This document shows, piece after piece, positions 42,077 through 51,592 of a DNA stretch of 64,000 nucleotides. The stretch comes from Pelagibacterium luteolum (GTDB lineage: Bacteria > Pseudomonadota > Alphaproteobacteria > Rhizobiales > Devosiaceae). The notes beneath the pieces were generated by a model. That model worked only from the letters and a program-made list of their open reading frames with translations, was not told the DNA's origin and made no database searches. Location: the NCBI RefSeq assembly GCF_900100665.1, contig NZ_FNCS01000005.1, positions 124,001 through 188,000 on the forward strand, given 5' to 3'. Within the stretch, counting starts at the first letter, position 1; each line of letters starts with the position of its first letter. A program made the translations under genes and the position numbers.

Positions 42077-42247
42077 TCAGGCAATGAAAAACACCAGCGA
42101 AAGCAGGGGCAGAACAAACATTCGGGGAACCGATAGGTGGGCAAGCCGGTACGCAGAACTCTTCAACCCGGCCTGTACCCACCTGATGGGTTCGTGAGAA
42201 TTTTGGGCCCGACGATACGCAGCGGACCGGTAGTCTCTCTCACGCAT
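42077..42247 (-). CDS. Possible tail-anchored micro-protein (56 residues)
   Basis: The ATG at 42245-42247 has GGAG 7 nt upstream. The product begins MRERDYRSAAYRRAQNSHEP, is rich in Arg and Tyr, and ends in a single hydrophobic stretch (RMFVLPLLSLVFFIA) right before the stop, the shape of a tail-anchored protein. It is followed by the sulfotransferase gene on the same strand. No homology is known to me, and a chance frame cannot be excluded. Confidence 0.4.
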   Translation of the reverse strand: MRERDYRSAAYRRAQNSHEPIRWVQAGLKSSAYRLAHLSVPRMFVLPLLSLVFFIA

Positions 42248-42508
42248 ACGGCAACTCCAAACACATGAACCGTATGGGGAAATTTCTACAGCATCGGATT
42301 TAAGAAAGTGCTGACGATTGGCAAACCGGGGGTAAATCGACCCCATAAAAAGCGCCCCCGGTCTGTGCCATACTGGGAATACGTTCCATAACCTTCGCAC
42401 CCAAAAGTGTTGAAAAGCCGCGGGTTATATGGTGTCTCGGCGCGTTGGCGCGCCCTATTATGGAAGGGCGAAACATTCTGATTCGATTTGCGCCCGCACA
42501 AAGGCTCC
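42248..42508. other. Leader/promoter region of parE
   Basis: No supported gene. It contains a GC-rich inverted stretch (GGGGGTAAATCGACCCC at about 42329) and AT-rich patches upstream of parE that should include its promoter. Open frames on the minus strand here do not look like proteins. Confidence 0.4.
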
Positions 42509-44536
42509 ATGACAGACAATAACGATCTTTTCGGCGACACCCCTCCCCCTGCAGCAGCGCAGCCCGCCAAGTCGGCTCTAGCGCCAGCACCCGCGCGCGA
42601 GCCCGTGCAGCCGACGAGTTCCTATTCCGCAGCAGACATCGAAGTGCTTGAAGGCCTGGAGCCTGTTCGCCGCCGGCCGGGCATGTATATCGGCGGCACC
42701 GACGTCAATGCGCTCCATCACCTGTTCGCCGAAGTCATCGACAACTCGATGGACGAAGCCATCGGTGGTCACGCCACCCGGATCGAAGTGCATCTGGGCA
42801 GCGACGGATACATCACCGTCATCGATAATGGCCGCGGCATTCCTGTCGACAGCCACCCCAAGCAGCCGCATCTCTCTGCGCTTGAAGTGATCATGTCGAC
42901 GCTGCACGCTGGCGGAAAGTTCGACTCCAAAGCCTATGAAACATCGGGTGGCTTGCATGGCGTCGGCGTGTCGGTCGTTAACGCGCTTTCGGACGATCTG
43001 ATCGTCGAAGTGGCGCGTGAGCAGACCCTTTATCGCCAGAGCTATTCGCGCGGCAAGTCCGTCTCGGCGCTGGAAAATCTCGGTCGCGTCAACAATCGCC
43101 GTGGCACGACGATCAAGTTTCATCCCGATCCGGAGATTTTCGGCGCAAGCGCGAAATTCTCGCCCGACCGCATCTTCCGCATGACGCGGGCTAAGGCCTA
43201 TCTTTTTGGCGGCGTTGAAATCCGCTGGTCGTGTGATGAGGAACTCGCCACCGAGAGCGTGCCGTCCAAGGCAGTCTTCCATTTCCCCGGCGGGCTCAAA
43301 GACTTCATCGAACGCCGTATCGAGGGCAAGACACGGATCATCGACGACGTGTTTGCCGGAAAGATCGGCCGGGCCGGCGCACATGGTTCTGTAGAATGGG
43401 CTATTTCCTGGTTCATCGGTGACAGCTTTACCTCTTCATACTGCAATACGGTCACGACACCGGATGGCGGCACGCACGAGGCCGGCCTGCGCACGGCGTT
43501 GCTGCGCGGTCTCAAGAACTACGCCGACATGATCGGCAACAAGCGCGCTTCCGTCATCACGTCCGAAGACGTGCTCGGTCACTGCGGTGCCATGATGTCG
43601 GTCTTCATTCGTGAACCGGAATTCGTCGGGCAGACCAAGGACAAGCTGGCATCAGGCGAAGCGACACGCATCGTCGACAACGCCATCCGCGATGCCTTCG
43701 ACCATTGGCTCACCGCAGCGCCCAATCAGGCCAATAAACTACTCGACTGGACCATCGACCGCGCCGAGGACCGCTTGCGGCGACGCAAGGAAAAGGAAAT
43801 CGACCGGAAGTCGGCGACCCGCAAGCTGCGCCTGCCGGGCAAGCTTGCAGATTGCAGCCAGTCCGCTGCCCAGGGCGCCGAGATTTTCATCGTCGAAGGC
43901 GACAGCGCCGGAGGCAGTGCCAAGCAGGCTCGCGATCGCGCTAGCCAGGCCGTCCTGCCACTGCGCGGCAAGATATTGAACGTCGCCGGTGCCAGCCGCG
44001 ACAAGCTTGCTGCCAATCAGCAGATTTCCGATTTGTTGCAGGCTCTGGGCGTATCGATGCGTGACCGGTATCGCGAAGATGATCTGCGCTACGACAAGAT
44101 CATCATCATGACCGACGCTGACGTCGATGGCGCGCATATCGCGTCGCTGCTGATGACGTTCTTTTACCAGGAACTGCCCAAACTCATCGAAGGCGGGCAT
44201 CTCTATCTCGCCTTACCCCCGCTCTATCGGCTCTCGCAAGGCGCAAAAACTGCTTACGCCATGGACGACGCCGACCGGGCGCGTTTGATGGAACAGGAAT
44301 TCGCTGGGCGGGGCAAAGTCGAGGTCACACGCTTCAAGGGGTTGGGCGAAATGCCCCATGCTCACTTGAAAGAAACCACCATGAACCCCAAATCCAGGAC
44401 ATTGCTGCAAGTTCGGATTGTCGCTGACCGAACCGAGACGACAGACATCGTCGACAGGCTGATGGGCAATAAACCCGAAGCCCGCTTCGAGTTCATCTCT
44501 GAAAAAGCCGCATTCGTGACCGATCTCGACGTTTAA
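42509..44536 (+). CDS. parE: DNA topoisomerase IV subunit B
   Basis: A 675-residue GHKL ATPase subunit that works with ParC to unlink daughter chromosomes. It starts MTDNNDLFGD; the ATP site includes EVIDNSMDEAIGGHA and IDNGRGIPVDSHP, with GGLHGVGVSVVNALS as the ATP-lid glycine loop. The TOPRIM domain contains IVEGDSAGGSAKQARDRA and TDADVDGAHIASLL. It differs from GyrB in its shorter length and N-terminal leader. It appears monocistronic, with the helicase gene 244 bp downstream. Confidence 0.95.
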   Translation: MTDNNDLFGDTPPPAAAQPAKSALAPAPAREPVQPTSSYSAADIEVLEGLEPVRRRPGMYIGGTDVNALHHLFAEVIDNSMDEAIGGHATRIEVHLGSDGYITVIDNGRGIPVDSHPKQPHLSALEVIMSTLHAGGKFDSKAYETSGGLHGVGVSVVNALSDDLIVEVAREQTLYRQSYSRGKSVSALENLGRVNNRRGTTIKFHPDPEIFGASAKFSPDRIFRMTRAKAYLFGGVEIRWSCDEELATESVPSKAVFHFPGGLKDFIERRIEGKTRIIDDVFAGKIGRAGAHGSVEWAISWFIGDSFTSSYCNTVTTPDGGTHEAGLRTALLRGLKNYADMIGNKRASVITSEDVLGHCGAMMSVFIREPEFVGQTKDKLASGEATRIVDNAIRDAFDHWLTAAPNQANKLLDWTIDRAEDRLRRRKEKEIDRKSATRKLRLPGKLADCSQSAAQGAEIFIVEGDSAGGSAKQARDRASQAVLPLRGKILNVAGASRDKLAANQQISDLLQALGVSMRDRYREDDLRYDKIIIMTDADVDGAHIASLLMTFFYQELPKLIEGGHLYLALPPLYRLSQGAKTAYAMDDADRARLMEQEFAGRGKVEVTRFKGLGEMPHAHLKETTMNPKSRTLLQVRIVADRTETTDIVDRLMGNKPEARFEFISEKAAFVTDLDV

Positions 44537-44780
44537 GCTCTTTGCGAGATCGCACGTTAATCTTTCCGGCGAAATCAAGATTGACTTGAAACCCTAGTGC
44601 TTTATGGTCCCGCACGTCAGAGGCCATCCGTACTGCGGAACAAAAATTCGCGGACCGGTTTGAACACTTGTTTGCGACAGCGTACCGAAACTTCATTGGC
44701 GACACGACATTTCAGGGCCTATTGAACACTTCACGTTCAACTGCATCCATCGCCCTGATCCAAGATGATGGACATCCAAT

Positions 44781-46223
44781 TTGACTATAGAATTTTCCGA
44801 GCTCGGCTTGGGCGACAAAGTTAACGAGGCGGTCTCCGCCGCGGGCTATACCACGCCGACCGAGATTCAAGCTCAGGCCATACCTTACGTCCTTGAGAAA
44901 AAGGACCTCATCGGCATTGCCCAGACAGGCACAGGCAAGACCGCTTCATTCGTCCTGCCGATGTTGAGCCTGCTTGAAAAGGGCCGTGCCCGCGCGCGCA
45001 TGCCACGTACGCTTATTCTCGAACCGACGCGCGAACTCGCTGCGCAGGTGCACGAGAATTTCGAAAAATACGGCAAGAACCACCGACTGACCGTCGCTCT
45101 GTTGATCGGCGGCGTATCGTTTGAAGACCAGAACAAGAAGCTCGACCGCGGCGCCGATGTACTTATCGCAACGCCGGGCCGACTGCTCGATCATTTCGAG
45201 CGTGGACGCCTGCTATTGACCGGGGTCGATATTCTGGTGATCGATGAAGCCGACCGCATGCTGGATATGGGGTTCATTCCCGATATCGAGCGCATCTGTA
45301 GTCTCCTGCCGGCGCGTCGTCAGACTCTGTTCTTCTCGGCTACAATGCCGCCTGAAATTCAGAAGCTGACGCAGCGTTTCCTGCGCGACCCCGTCAAGGT
45401 CGAAGTTGCCCGCCAGAATTCAACGGCCGACACTATCGCCCAGAAGCTTCTTAAAGTTGGCCGCACGCCTGCCGAAAAGCGCGCGGCACTGCGCGATGCT
45501 ATTCGTGGTGCAAGCGAACTGCGCAACGCTATTGTCTTTTGCAATCGCAAGCGCGATGTCGCGACGGTCGCCCGTTCGCTCGAGCGCCATGGATTTTCCG
45601 CAGGCGCGCTGCATGGCGACATGGACCAGAAGAGCCGCACGGATACGCTCGACCGTTTCCGCAGTGGCGATCTGCCCATTCTCGTCGCCTCGGACGTCGC
45701 TGCGCGTGGGCTGGATATTCCGGCGGTCAGTCACGTTTACAATTTCGACGTCCCGACCCACGCTGAGGACTATGTGCACCGCATCGGTCGTACCGGACGT
45801 GCTGGTCGTTCCGGCGTTTCGATCACACTGGTGTCACCTGGCGAAGACAAGTATGTCGACGCGATCACCAAGCTGATCCAGCGCGATATCGAATGGATGT
45901 CTTCAGGCACACCGAGCAAAGCAGAACCCGATGCTGGTGCAGAAGAAGCGCCGCGCAAGTCGCGCGGAAGATCGCGTCGCAAGGACGATCGTAGCGAACG
46001 AAAAGGCGGCGAGCGCAGCAATGCAGGCGAAAACGAGCGCAAGTCCAACGAACGCGCCGAACCGCGCGCCGAGAAACGTGAAGCCCAGAAGCCCGATACC
46101 CAGCCGCGTAATACGCCGGCGCAGGCACCGCGCCGGGCTAACAACGATGATGGCCCCTCCAGCTTCAAGTCTGAAGGCCATATACCGGCCTTTCTGCTTC
46201 GTGCCCCGGTCAAGCAAGCCTGA
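44781..46223 (+). CDS. DEAD-box RNA helicase (RhlE-like)
   Basis: A 480-residue helicase with the full motif set: AQTGTGKTASF (motif I), PTRELAAQV (Ia), TPGRLLDH (Ib), VIDEADRML (II, DEAD), FFSATMP (III), VASDVAARGLDIPAV (V) and HRIGRTGRAG (VI). The Q motif (GYTTPTEIQAQAIP) is at the N-terminus. The last ~110 residues are a charged, Arg-rich disordered tail of RhlE type. The only workable start is TTG at 44781, since an in-frame stop lies 15 bases upstream; the ribosome site is weak. It remodels RNA during ribosome assembly or decay. Confidence 0.93.
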   Translation: MTIEFSELGLGDKVNEAVSAAGYTTPTEIQAQAIPYVLEKKDLIGIAQTGTGKTASFVLPMLSLLEKGRARARMPRTLILEPTRELAAQVHENFEKYGKNHRLTVALLIGGVSFEDQNKKLDRGADVLIATPGRLLDHFERGRLLLTGVDILVIDEADRMLDMGFIPDIERICSLLPARRQTLFFSATMPPEIQKLTQRFLRDPVKVEVARQNSTADTIAQKLLKVGRTPAEKRAALRDAIRGASELRNAIVFCNRKRDVATVARSLERHGFSAGALHGDMDQKSRTDTLDRFRSGDLPILVASDVAARGLDIPAVSHVYNFDVPTHAEDYVHRIGRTGRAGRSGVSITLVSPGEDKYVDAITKLIQRDIEWMSSGTPSKAEPDAGAEEAPRKSRGRSRRKDDRSERKGGERSNAGENERKSNERAEPRAEKREAQKPDTQPRNTPAQAPRRANNDDGPSSFKSEGHIPAFLLRAPVKQA

Positions 46224-46252
46224 GCATAGCAATTAGCGCGAACGGTATTGGT

Positions 46253-46275
46253 GGCTCGGCGTCGATCTCCGAGCC
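46253..46275 (+). terminator. Hairpin after the helicase gene
   Basis: GGCTCGG and CCGAGCC pair around a 9-nt loop 30 bases past the stop. No T-run follows. The rest of 46276-46523 has no gene and carries the next promoter. Confidence 0.45.
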
Positions 46276-46523
46276 GCAATACATCCCCCAAATTAAGTCT
46301 TGCCGATCGACCACCTGAAATTGTGCTGGACAGCGATTGGCTGACCCAATAGCAAATTCCGGCCTTTTAAGTCGGAATCACTGATAAAGGTCTAGTGCGT
46401 TTCGTGTGGAAACTGGTCTTTGATGACGTGACCATTGATCCGCTTATGTTGCAGAGCGAGTTTAATCCGGGCTTAAGGCCTTAACGGCTAGAATTGCTCA
46501 GGACAGGTGGTGGTTGGCGCAGC

Positions 46524-47579
46524 GTGACGAACCTGGATTTCGATAGAGCATCAGGATTTGCCAATGCGGCGCTTGCCATGCTCAAGCGCTCGCAAATTCC
46601 CCCGTTCCCCGTTTACTACGAACTCTTCTACACCTATGCGACCGGCGCCAATTCTGAGCTCAATAGCCAGATCAACGCGATACTGACGCGGTCGGGAAAC
46701 ATTTCACTCGAAGAAGCGACAGGGCTTTGCGAGCGGTTTCTCAAGATTTCCGACATGGAAGATCGTCTGCGCGCCATGTCCGAAATAATGTCGCGCAAGA
46801 TCACCGACGTGAACCAGGCGATCGACTACGCGATGGCGACCGCCAACTCCTATTCCGGATCGTTGCAACAGGCATCTGGAGATCTCGAAGCGGGAATAGA
46901 TGAAGACGCACTCAAGATGCTGTCGTCACGCCTGCTAAAAGAAACCCGCCGCATGCAGGACATGAACCGGCGGCTCGAAGCGGAACTCGAAAACTCCAAG
47001 GACGACATCTCGGTTCTGCAGCGCGACCTCGATGAGGTACGTAAAGAGTCGATGCTCGATCCGCTGACAAAAATTCCCAACCGGAAATGTTTCGACGAAC
47101 AGATCATACTAGACCTTCAGCGCGCCCGTCGCGATGACACGACTCTAGCCCTGCTGGTCTTCGATATCGATCACTTCAAGGCGTTCAACGACACCTATGG
47201 CCATTTGACCGGCGATCAGGTGCTCCGCCTCGTTGCGCAGGTGCTCAAGGCCAATCTGCGCGGCCGCGACATGCCCGCGCGCTTTGGTGGCGAGGAGTTC
47301 ATCGCCATCCTGCCCGAAACCGAACTGCGCGGAGCGCTCACGGTTGCGGAAAACATTCGGAAGTCGGTGCAGTCCAAAGAACTGCTCAAGCGCTCGACCA
47401 ATGAAAAGCTCGGACGCATCACACTATCGATCGGGGTAGCCGAACTCCGCGCCGAGGATACCGTCGCGAGCCTCATCGAACGCGCCGACCAATGCCTTTA
47501 TGCTGCCAAGCGCGGCGGACGAAACATGGTCGTTTCGGAAACCGATCTACCGCCGAACGAAGAGGCTGGCGTGGCGTAG
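46524..47579 (+). CDS. GGDEF diguanylate cyclase with N-terminal helical region
   Basis: A 351-residue soluble protein. Residues ~1-180 are helical, including a coiled-coil-like stretch (MNRRLEAELENSKDDISVLQ), and I recognise no named sensor domain there. The GGDEF domain begins LDPLTKIPNRKCFDE, with active site GGEEF in ARFGGEEFIAILP. The inhibitory RxxD (RGRD) is five residues upstream, so it is predicted active and product-inhibited. The likely start is GTG at 46524; a TTG 30 bases earlier is possible. It stands alone, convergent with sufA. Confidence 0.9.
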   Translation: MTNLDFDRASGFANAALAMLKRSQIPPFPVYYELFYTYATGANSELNSQINAILTRSGNISLEEATGLCERFLKISDMEDRLRAMSEIMSRKITDVNQAIDYAMATANSYSGSLQQASGDLEAGIDEDALKMLSSRLLKETRRMQDMNRRLEAELENSKDDISVLQRDLDEVRKESMLDPLTKIPNRKCFDEQIILDLQRARRDDTTLALLVFDIDHFKAFNDTYGHLTGDQVLRLVAQVLKANLRGRDMPARFGGEEFIAILPETELRGALTVAENIRKSVQSKELLKRSTNEKLGRITLSIGVAELRAEDTVASLIERADQCLYAAKRGGRNMVVSETDLPPNEEAGVA

Positions 47580-47604
47580 CCAAAACCTTTTGGCAGACGA
47601 CCCG

Positions 47605-47991
47605 TCAGACTGTCGCGTCGGCACGTGCTCTTGCAAGATCAGCGAGATCGGCCGGCTTGAGCTGAACGCTCTCCCCGCAGCCGCAGGCGCCCTCCTGATT
47701 GGGATTGTTGAAGGTGAAGCCCGAGGACATCTTGGTTTCCTCGTAATCCATCACCGTGCCCAACAGAAACAGCGTCGCCTTGGGTTCGACCCACACATCG
47801 ACGCCCTTTTCACGAATGTGATCGTCGCCTTGGACGGGCTCGGTCACGTAATCGAGTGTGTAGGCCATGCCCGCACAGCCGGCGTTCCGCACGCCGACAC
47901 GTACGCCAATGACAGGCCTGTCGCTGTCTTCAATGATTTCGATGATGCGCTCGGCGGCGGCATCGGTCAGTTGCATGATCGCGAAAGCCAT
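47605..47991 (-). CDS. sufA: Iron-sulfur cluster assembly protein SufA (HesB/IscA family)
   Basis: A 128-residue A-type carrier that accepts a nascent cluster and hands it to client proteins. The three conserved cysteines are present: NAGCAGMAY mid-protein and CGCG near the end (EGACGCGESV). It starts MAFAIMQLTDAAAERIIEII. It is the last gene of the suf operon, 2 bp past the sufT stop. The C-terminal extension after the CGC motif is about 15-20 residues longer than in short IscA. Confidence 0.94.
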   Translation of the reverse strand: MAFAIMQLTDAAAERIIEIIEDSDRPVIGVRVGVRNAGCAGMAYTLDYVTEPVQGDDHIREKGVDVWVEPKATLFLLGTVMDYEETKMSSGFTFNNPNQEGACGCGESVQLKPADLADLARARADATV

Positions 47992-47993
47992 TC

Positions 47994-48374
47994 CTACCAC
48001 CAGTTCAGCGCAACTTGCGCTTCTTCGCTCATCCGATCCGGACCCCAAGGAGGATCGAACACCATTTTGACGTCGACGTCCTGAACACCCTCGACGGACC
48101 GAGCGGCATTTTCCACCCACCCGGGCATTTCACCGGCCACCGGACAACCGGGTGCCGTCAAGGTCATGTCGATCTTGAGATTGCGGTCGTCGTCGAGATC
48201 GACCTTGTAGATCAGCCCGAGTTCATAGATGTCGACCGGAATTTCCGGATCATAGACGGTCTTGAACGCAGCGATGAGATCGCTGGTGATGCGCTCGACT
48301 TCCTCGGGCGGCAAATTGGTGTTGCCCCCGACAAGGGTTTTGTTTTCGGCCTGTTCAGCTGCGGTATCAGTCAT
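47994..48374 (-). CDS. sufT: SUF assembly factor SufT (DUF59/MIP18 family)
   Basis: A 126-residue protein with the DUF59 core VYDPEIPVDIYELGLIYKVD and the reactive cysteine in TLTAPGCPVAGEMPGWVE. SufT helps maturation of Fe-S proteins under high demand; the molecular step is not firmly settled. It sits between sufS (12 bp upstream) and sufA (2 bp downstream), the usual alphaproteobacterial order. Confidence 0.94.
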   Translation of the reverse strand: MTDTAAEQAENKTLVGGNTNLPPEEVERITSDLIAAFKTVYDPEIPVDIYELGLIYKVDLDDDRNLKIDMTLTAPGCPVAGEMPGWVENAARSVEGVQDVDVKMVFDPPWGPDRMSEEAQVALNWW

Positions 48375-48386
48375 GACTGTCCAATT

Positions 48387-49604
48387 TCAAAAGAAGGACT
48401 GCGCTTTTTCGATCGCTTCGACGAGCACGTCCACATCGTCCTTGCCATTATATAGGGCAAAGGACGCCCGACATGTAGAGGTAGCGCCAAATCTCTTGAG
48501 CAGTGGCATCGCGCAGTGTGTGCCAGCCCGCACTGCGACGCCGTACCGATCGAGGATCGTCGAGACATCGTGGGCGTGAGCACTTTCCAAAGTGAACGCG
48601 AAAATTCCGCCCTTGTCGGGCGCGTCACCGATCAAACGCAGCGCGTTGATGCGCTTGAGGCGCTCAAGGGCATAAGCAGCGATTTCCCGCTCATGCGCCT
48701 CGATGGCATCTCGCCCCAGCGACTCGACATAGTCGATCGCGGCGCCAAGGCCGATGGCCTGAACGATCGGCGGCGTGCCGGCCTCGAAGCGGTGCGGCGG
48801 TTCGTTGTAGGTGACCGTCTCCTCGCTAACCTCTTCGATCATTTCGCCGCCGCCCATATAGGGCTGCATCTGCGCGAGGATATCGTACTTGCCGTAGAGC
48901 ACGCCGATGCCGGTGGGGCCGTAGAGCTTGTGGCCGGTAAAGACGTAAAAATCCGCTCCGATATCGCGGACGTCCACCTTTGTATGCACGGCCGCCTGAC
49001 TGCCATCAATCAAGACGGGAATGCCTCGCGCATGAGCAATTTCGACAATCGCCTTGGCTGGGTTGATGGTCCCCAACACGTTCGACATATGCGTGATGGC
49101 GACCATCTTCGTTCGGTCGCTCAGTGCGGCGGAAAAAGCGTCGAGGTCGAAACTGCCATCGGCGTTCACATCGACCCACTTGATCACCGCGCCCTTGCGT
49201 TCACGATGGAAGTGCCAGGGGACGATATTGGAGTGGTGCTCGGCGAGTGAGATGACGATCTCGTCGCCCTCGCCGATCAGCGGACCGGCAAAGGCCGAAG
49301 CGACGAGATTGATGGCTTCGGTCGTTGAACGGGTAAAGATGATCTCCTCTACCCGTTCAGCGTTCAGGAACGCCCGGACTTTCTCGCGTGCACCCTCGAA
49401 TGCCTCGGTCGCGCGGTTGGCAAGCGTATGCAGGCCACGATGCACATTGGCGTATTCATGCCGAAAAGCATGATCCATGCGATCGAGAACCTGCACAGGC
49501 TTTTGCGCAGATGCTCCGGAGTCGAGATAGACGAGGCGACGGCCATGAATTTTCTCATCGAGGATGGGAAAATCGGCGCGGACTACCGCGAGATCGAATG
49601 CCAT
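48387..49604 (-). CDS. sufS: Cysteine desulfurase SufS (class II)
   Basis: A 405-residue PLP enzyme that removes sulfur from cysteine for cluster building. The PLP lysine is in FTGHKLYGPTGIG. The short catalytic loop of type II enzymes is RAGTHCAMPLL near residue 365. VYLDSGASAQKP at the N-terminus and HSNIVPW are typical. It shares one base with the sufD stop. A second desulfurase of the NifS type opens the same operon. Confidence 0.96.
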   Translation of the reverse strand: MAFDLAVVRADFPILDEKIHGRRLVYLDSGASAQKPVQVLDRMDHAFRHEYANVHRGLHTLANRATEAFEGAREKVRAFLNAERVEEIIFTRSTTEAINLVASAFAGPLIGEGDEIVISLAEHHSNIVPWHFHRERKGAVIKWVDVNADGSFDLDAFSAALSDRTKMVAITHMSNVLGTINPAKAIVEIAHARGIPVLIDGSQAAVHTKVDVRDIGADFYVFTGHKLYGPTGIGVLYGKYDILAQMQPYMGGGEMIEEVSEETVTYNEPPHRFEAGTPPIVQAIGLGAAIDYVESLGRDAIEAHEREIAAYALERLKRINALRLIGDAPDKGGIFAFTLESAHAHDVSTILDRYGVAVRAGTHCAMPLLKRFGATSTCRASFALYNGKDDVDVLVEAIEKAQSFF

Positions 49605-50815
49605 CAGGCGTCCTTTTTCAGCCAGCGTTCGACGATGCCCGATAGCGCTTCGGACACGTATTCGTCTTCAACGGCATCGGTGATTTCAGCGAGGAAAGCG
49701 CGAATGAGAATGGTTTCCGCTTCCTGCCGCGAGATACCACGGCTCATCAGATAGAAGAGGTGCGTATCGTCGAGATCGCCGCAGGTGGCACCGTGACCGC
49801 AGACCACGTCGTCGGCAAAGATTTCGAGCTCGGGCTTAGTGAGGATTTCGGCTTCGTCCGAAAGCATCAGGCCCTGAGTCATCATCTTGGCGTCGGTCTT
49901 CTGCGCGTCCATAGCAACGTTGATCTTGCCCTGGAACACAGCCCGGCCACGACCGCGCGCGATCTGCTTATAGAGCTCGGCAGAGGTCGTATTGGGCACG
50001 CCATGAGTGACGTCGAGCGTGATGTCACGGTGCTCATCGGTATCGACGACGTTGAGGCCAAAGAAGTCGCCATGCGCGCCCTCGCCCACGAAATCGGCGA
50101 AGATATTGACCCGCGCGAGATGCGCGCCGGCATTGATTACCACCGACTTGAGCTTGACCTCGGCGGCAATGCGGTATTCGACCGTGGCGAAATTGACGGC
50201 CTGGCGAGCCGAAAGATCGACCAGGATATGCGTGACTTCCGCACCATCACCCACAGATACATAGCTGCCAGCGTTGCCGATATGGGCGGCATCGCTGCCC
50301 GAAATGGTCTCGATGATGGTTGCCGACGCCCCTGACGCGACATGGATCTTGGCGCCGGACTGCACGTGAGCCCCCTCGCCTTCCATGCGCCGATCAATAT
50401 GGATGACGGGATCGACAGATCCAGCCAATTCGACATTGAGAGACTCGCCGACCAGCGCAGCATTGAGGCGCACGATAACGTCGTCACGCGTTGTAAGAAC
50501 CGACCCTGCTGCCTTGCCAATGATAACGCCTGCAGGCGCTGTCGTAGCACTCTGTACGACGCCATTGGCTATGACGATCCTATAGGCGCCGGGAATGTCG
50601 ATCGCCGGGGCGCTGGCCTCGTTTGCTGGAGCAGCAAGAGGGGGCACGGCGCTCAGGAGCGTCTTGAGATCGGTGTAGTGATATGTTTCCACACGGCGCG
50701 TTGGAAGCCCGACAACCCGAAGGCGTTCGGCAGCATCCTTGGCTCCGGCGCTTTCAAGCTGGGCGACGAGGCTTTCCTCGGCGGCGCTCAGCCGAACTGG
50801 AGTTTGAACATGCAT
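49604..50815 (-). CDS. sufD: SUF scaffold subunit SufD
   Basis: A 403-residue beta-helix protein of the SufBD family. The C-terminal half has the conserved QKTDAKMMTQGLMLSDEAE and CGHGATCGDLDDTHLFYLMS, containing the histidine and cysteines at the SufB-SufD interface. It forms the SufBC2D scaffold with SufB and the ATPase SufC. The start at 50815 has GGGG upstream; a GTG 9 bases earlier is possible. It follows sufC by 12 bp. Confidence 0.95.
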   Translation of the reverse strand: MHVQTPVRLSAAEESLVAQLESAGAKDAAERLRVVGLPTRRVETYHYTDLKTLLSAVPPLAAPANEASAPAIDIPGAYRIVIANGVVQSATTAPAGVIIGKAAGSVLTTRDDVIVRLNAALVGESLNVELAGSVDPVIHIDRRMEGEGAHVQSGAKIHVASGASATIIETISGSDAAHIGNAGSYVSVGDGAEVTHILVDLSARQAVNFATVEYRIAAEVKLKSVVINAGAHLARVNIFADFVGEGAHGDFFGLNVVDTDEHRDITLDVTHGVPNTTSAELYKQIARGRGRAVFQGKINVAMDAQKTDAKMMTQGLMLSDEAEILTKPELEIFADDVVCGHGATCGDLDDTHLFYLMSRGISRQEAETILIRAFLAEITDAVEDEYVSEALSGIVERWLKKDA

Positions 50816-50827
50816 TGACGACACCCC

Positions 50828-51592
50828 TTAGGCAGCGTTGGTTTCGTCGAAATCGGCATAGCCCTTGGCTTCGAGCTCGAGCGCTAGCGACTTGTCTCCG
50901 GTTTCGACCACGCGGCCAGCAGAGAACACATGCACGAGATCGGGAACGATGTAGTTGAGCAGGCGCTGATAGTGGGTGATGACGAGCATCGAGCGATCAG
51001 CCGAACGTAGCTTGTTGACGCCTTCGGACACGACTTTCAGCGCATCAATATCGAGGCCGGAGTCGGTTTCATCGAGAATGCAAAGCTGCGGCTGAAGCAG
51101 TGCCATCTGCAAAATTTCAGCGCGCTTCTTTTCGCCGCCGGAGAAGCCGACGTTGAGCGGGCGCTTGAGCATGTCCTGCTTGATTTCGAGCAGACCGGCC
51201 GCATCCTTGACCGCCTTCATGAATTCCGGGGTCGTCAGTTCCGCCTCGCCGCGCGCCTTGCGCTGGCCGTTGATCGCGGCCTTGAGGAACGTCATCGTGG
51301 AGACGCCGGGAATTTCGATCGGATACTGGAAGGCCAGGAATACGCCTGCAGCGGCACGTTCGTCAGGCTCCATGGCGAGCAGGTCTTCGCCGTTGAAGAG
51401 GATTTCGCCTTCAGTGACCTCGTAATCGTCCTTACCGGCAAGCACGTAGGACAGTGTCGATTTGCCTGAGCCGTTCCGGCCCATGATGGCATGCACTTCG
51501 CCGCGATTGAGGGTCAGGTTGACGCCCTTGAGGATTTCGTTGTCCTCAACACGCACATGCAAATTCTTGATCTCAAGCAACGGGGTGCTCAT
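50828..51592 (-). CDS. sufC: SUF ABC-type ATPase SufC
   Basis: A 254-residue soluble ABC ATPase. Walker A is GRNGSGKSTLSYVLAG, the signature is GFSGGEKKRAEILQM and Walker B is CILDETDSGLDIDAL. The SufC-typical Q-loop stretch LAFQYPIEIPGVS is present. It energises the SufBCD scaffold; it is not a transporter. The start overlaps the cupin stop by 4 bp (ATGA), separating it from sufB, its usual direct neighbour. Confidence 0.97.
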   Translation of the reverse strand: MSTPLLEIKNLHVRVEDNEILKGVNLTLNRGEVHAIMGRNGSGKSTLSYVLAGKDDYEVTEGEILFNGEDLLAMEPDERAAAGVFLAFQYPIEIPGVSTMTFLKAAINGQRKARGEAELTTPEFMKAVKDAAGLLEIKQDMLKRPLNVGFSGGEKKRAEILQMALLQPQLCILDETDSGLDIDALKVVSEGVNKLRSADRSMLVITHYQRLLNYIVPDLVHVFSAGRVVETGDKSLALELEAKGYADFDETNAA

